DNA of 64,000 bases, from contig CM053331.1 of NCBI GenBank assembly GCA_028583605.1, forward strand, positions 16,104,857 through 16,168,856, given 5' to 3'. The position numbers were made by a program, and so were the translations under genes. Source of the stretch: Dastarcus helophoroides. Lineage: Eukaryota > Arthropoda > Insecta > Coleoptera > Bothrideridae. This document shows, one piece after another, positions 61,755 to 64,000 of this stretch. Each line of letters begins with the position of its first letter. Position 1 is the stretch's first letter. Under the pieces are notes generated by a model. It ran no database searches. It was not told the DNA's origin and was given only the letters and a program-made list of their open reading frames with translations.

Positions 61755-62678
61755 GGATTCCGTACTAATTACTACACTGAACAGTCAATAGACCAAATTA
61801 AATCTTTATTATTTATTGGATAAATTTGAAATTTTATCCAAATTTTAGTTTTTGTTATAATTGGAAAATAAAAAAATTATCTCTTTTCAGATATACACAC
61901 TTTTTTCTACAATCAATCCAAAAATTTATGCAACTGATAACTTTATTAATGATGAAGTAATCATTCGTAATTCGCAATAAGTCGATGACTACAGTTGTAT
62001 GGCATAGATCACCTCGGATCAATTGTTCGATTCCAACCGCAATTATTGCGTTGCGCGCAATTTAATAAACCTGTGCTAACTCCGAAAATATTCATTTAAA
62101 TGAAATAAAATAAGAGACAAATTTGATCTGCATCATTTTTTCGGCTAATTTAAGTTTTCTATTTGAGAAAAATTAATGCTATATGGGTCAAAAAGTCTTG
62201 GAATGTATTAACCCATGTTTCCACTTTTTTTTTTCTCAACAACTATTAGAATATTAAAAAAAACCTGCAGCGATCTACTACCCCTATTAAAATTTAAATT
62301 TTATCTTTAGAAAGCTAGATCAGGAGAAACGGTTATTTCTTACACATTTTGAGCTGTATCTTTAGGACCATTGGACCAAAAATTAAAAAAAAAATATTTT
62401 AGGATCCTTGGAGGGAGGTAGCTCTTTTAAAGCGACCTCACACGATTTATTAACAAAAGCTTGATTTTTCGGTGATCGAATTAATTCATTGTATTATAAA
62501 ACTTTTTCCTTTTTTAGTTATTAGCCGAGGAGTATTTGCGTGGATCATAGACAACTTACGCTGTGCAAAATTTGAAATTCCTACGTTACATAGTTTTCGA
62601 AGGAAACCTCTTTCTGTCAAGCGGACGAACGGGCACGAGAGAAGTCAGATTATTTTCCTTTATGGTATGGAACCCTAA
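61755..62678. mobile_element. Dispersed element, copy B (inverse of 37040-37795)
   Basis: It starts TACTAATTACTACACTGAAC and ends TTTATGGTATGGAACCC; the latter is the reverse complement of the GGGTTCC-type start of copy A. It is longer than copy A, so copy A has internal deletions. No ORF of note. Confidence 0.65.
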
Positions 62679-63474
62679 AAATGTCTTAATTTTTCGAAAG
62701 CGTTCGAAAATTTTTTAAATTCTCCTGAAGTTAATGACCATTGGAGGAATTCCATTACAATTTTAGGATTTAAAAAGTGTTTGACTTCATGTAATAAAGA
62801 AAAAATTTCATTTACAGAAAACTAACCTGCTAGTTTTAATAGACACTAAAAGTTAATTGAATAGAAAATGTTTCAAAAGAAAAGCTCTTTCAGTAACTCT
62901 AATAAAATAGATTATTCAATATTATCCGACATAGGCATTGGACTTTCAAATTTTTGCACATTTGTCATTTTGTGGTTTTCTGAGAAATAGAAATTTTGAG
63001 CCAGCCATCTCTCACACCTGACAAAGGGCCACAAAACCAGCTTATTGATTCATTTTTCAAGCTGACTTTTTCATTTTTGTTTTATTTCTGAGTTATTTAC
63101 ATCCCTTATCTAATTAACAAACCATAGTTATTTGTGACCAATAAAATTACTGCAGGTCAAGCGACCTTAATTCATTATCCACATAACAATGACATACTAA
63201 ACGCATTTTCATTAAAGTCATTGTATAAGATTTTCAATTAACCCGCCTGTAAAAGTTAATTAGGCGCGTAGAATTTAAAAACATTGTCAGAAAAGTTTTA
63301 TTGGTGGTAGTAACAGAGTACTAAACTAAGAGTAATAAAATCAAATATCATAAATAAAATAAGATGTGGACCCCAAAATCTATAAGACGTTGAAGGACAG
63401 TGAACACAGTTTTTCATACATCCATAAAATGTTTTAAAAAAATCAAATTCATTGACAAGTCCGCCTCTTAGAAG

Positions 63475-63660
63475 CTGGGCTTTCTTTTAAAAACTAAAGA
63501 GGCACCACGTCTCATCAGCTGTTGACTCTCCACAAAGCACAAATAAGGCCAACATTGGAATACTGTTCTCATGTTTGGAGTTCATCCCCAAAATACACTC
63601 CGGCTCTTTTGGATTTAAATGAAAGAAGAGCGATTCGCCTAATTGATAACGAAAACTGAT
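63475..63660 (+). pseudogene. LINE reverse-transcriptase fragment (thumb region)
   Basis: A first frame has LGFLLKTKEAP. After a shift, QLLTLHKAQIRPTLEYCSHV then WSSSPKYTPALLDLNERRAI and RLIDNEN precede a stop. KAQIRPxLEYCSHVW and RRAIRLID are standard blocks just after the catalytic domain of Jockey/CR1-type non-LTR retrotransposons. Less than 70 residues remain, and this type lacks the RNase H seen in the LINE at 6880-8500, so it is a different family. Confidence 0.75.
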
Positions 63661-64000
63661 TCTCTTAAAGCATTGGGGCTCAGACCAATGACTGGCGACT
63701 TGTTTCTTTTCTACACTTCTCTGCTTTTCTACACTTCCCTTTTAAATGTCACCATTGGTTGAATTTTTGTAGTTAACCGGTAAAGAGCTAAAAACAGTGT
63801 AACATTTTCGAAGATTTTAAATTTTTTTTAATTGTGCTGAGACTGGTACAGATACAATATTTTTGTTGTGACCAGGTCATTTATCTCACAAAATTGACCT
63901 AGATTTGTAAAAACTTTGATTCTCTATCTCTGCTAGAAAAAGTAGTAATAAGGCAAAATCATCGAAAATGGGATGCACTGTATATTATGTAACTAATTTT

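Overview
The window is animal nuclear DNA and almost certainly from an insect: AT-rich, with a gene split into small exons by long introns. It is crowded with insect-type repeats, namely Tc1/mariner elements with long inverted repeats, palindromic MITEs, a pogo remnant, a LINE with an RNase H domain, Penelope pieces and solo LTRs. A beetle is plausible but I cannot prove the order. There is no bacterial gene organisation, CRISPR array or rRNA.

One cellular gene can be assigned with confidence. It is on the minus strand and fills positions about 59881 down to 14637. It encodes a MAP3K of the DLK/LZK type (vertebrate MAP3K12/13, Drosophila wallenda), the kinase that starts the axon-injury and synapse-growth JNK/p38 cascade. 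I could place eight coding exons by splice sites whose phases all agree: 59713-59881, 40916-41139, 33096-33474, 28776-29163, 28259-28672, 27712-28090, 27320-27659 and 14637-14907. Joined, they give about 850 residues with the N-terminal FGCLRP motif, a complete kinase domain, the leucine-zipper/coiled-coil region and an acidic Ser-rich tail. The true 5' end (promoter and any upstream exon) is not located. There are hints of internal alternative starts near 55.0 kb and 42.2 kb.

Layout: 1-8500 holds nested transposons (a mariner-like element, a foldback arm, hairpins, a solo LTR, a MITE, a 5'-truncated LINE). 8501-14636 is ORF-free AT-rich DNA that may be 3' UTR and flank of the kinase gene. 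14.9-27.3 kb is a giant intron with Penelope fragments, a 2.1-kb mariner with 477-bp inverted repeats, a foldback element, two 0.5-kb TTATA arrays and a second solo LTR. 27.3-33.5 kb holds the kinase and zipper exons, with a small intronic copy of an exon piece. 33.5-59.7 kb is two more large introns with foldbacks, MITEs, a decayed mariner, degenerate AAATTTCGA arrays, a tandem duplication and a pogo remnant. 59.9-64 kb is repeat-rich DNA upstream of the first exon I can place.

The biology beyond the kinase gene is mostly transposable elements. The most unusual items are a phase-compatible alternative first exon, a 44-nt copy of kinase-exon sequence in the neighbouring intron, elements repeatedly inserted flush against the ends of others, and a CG-rich island with decayed plus-strand ORFs inside the gene.
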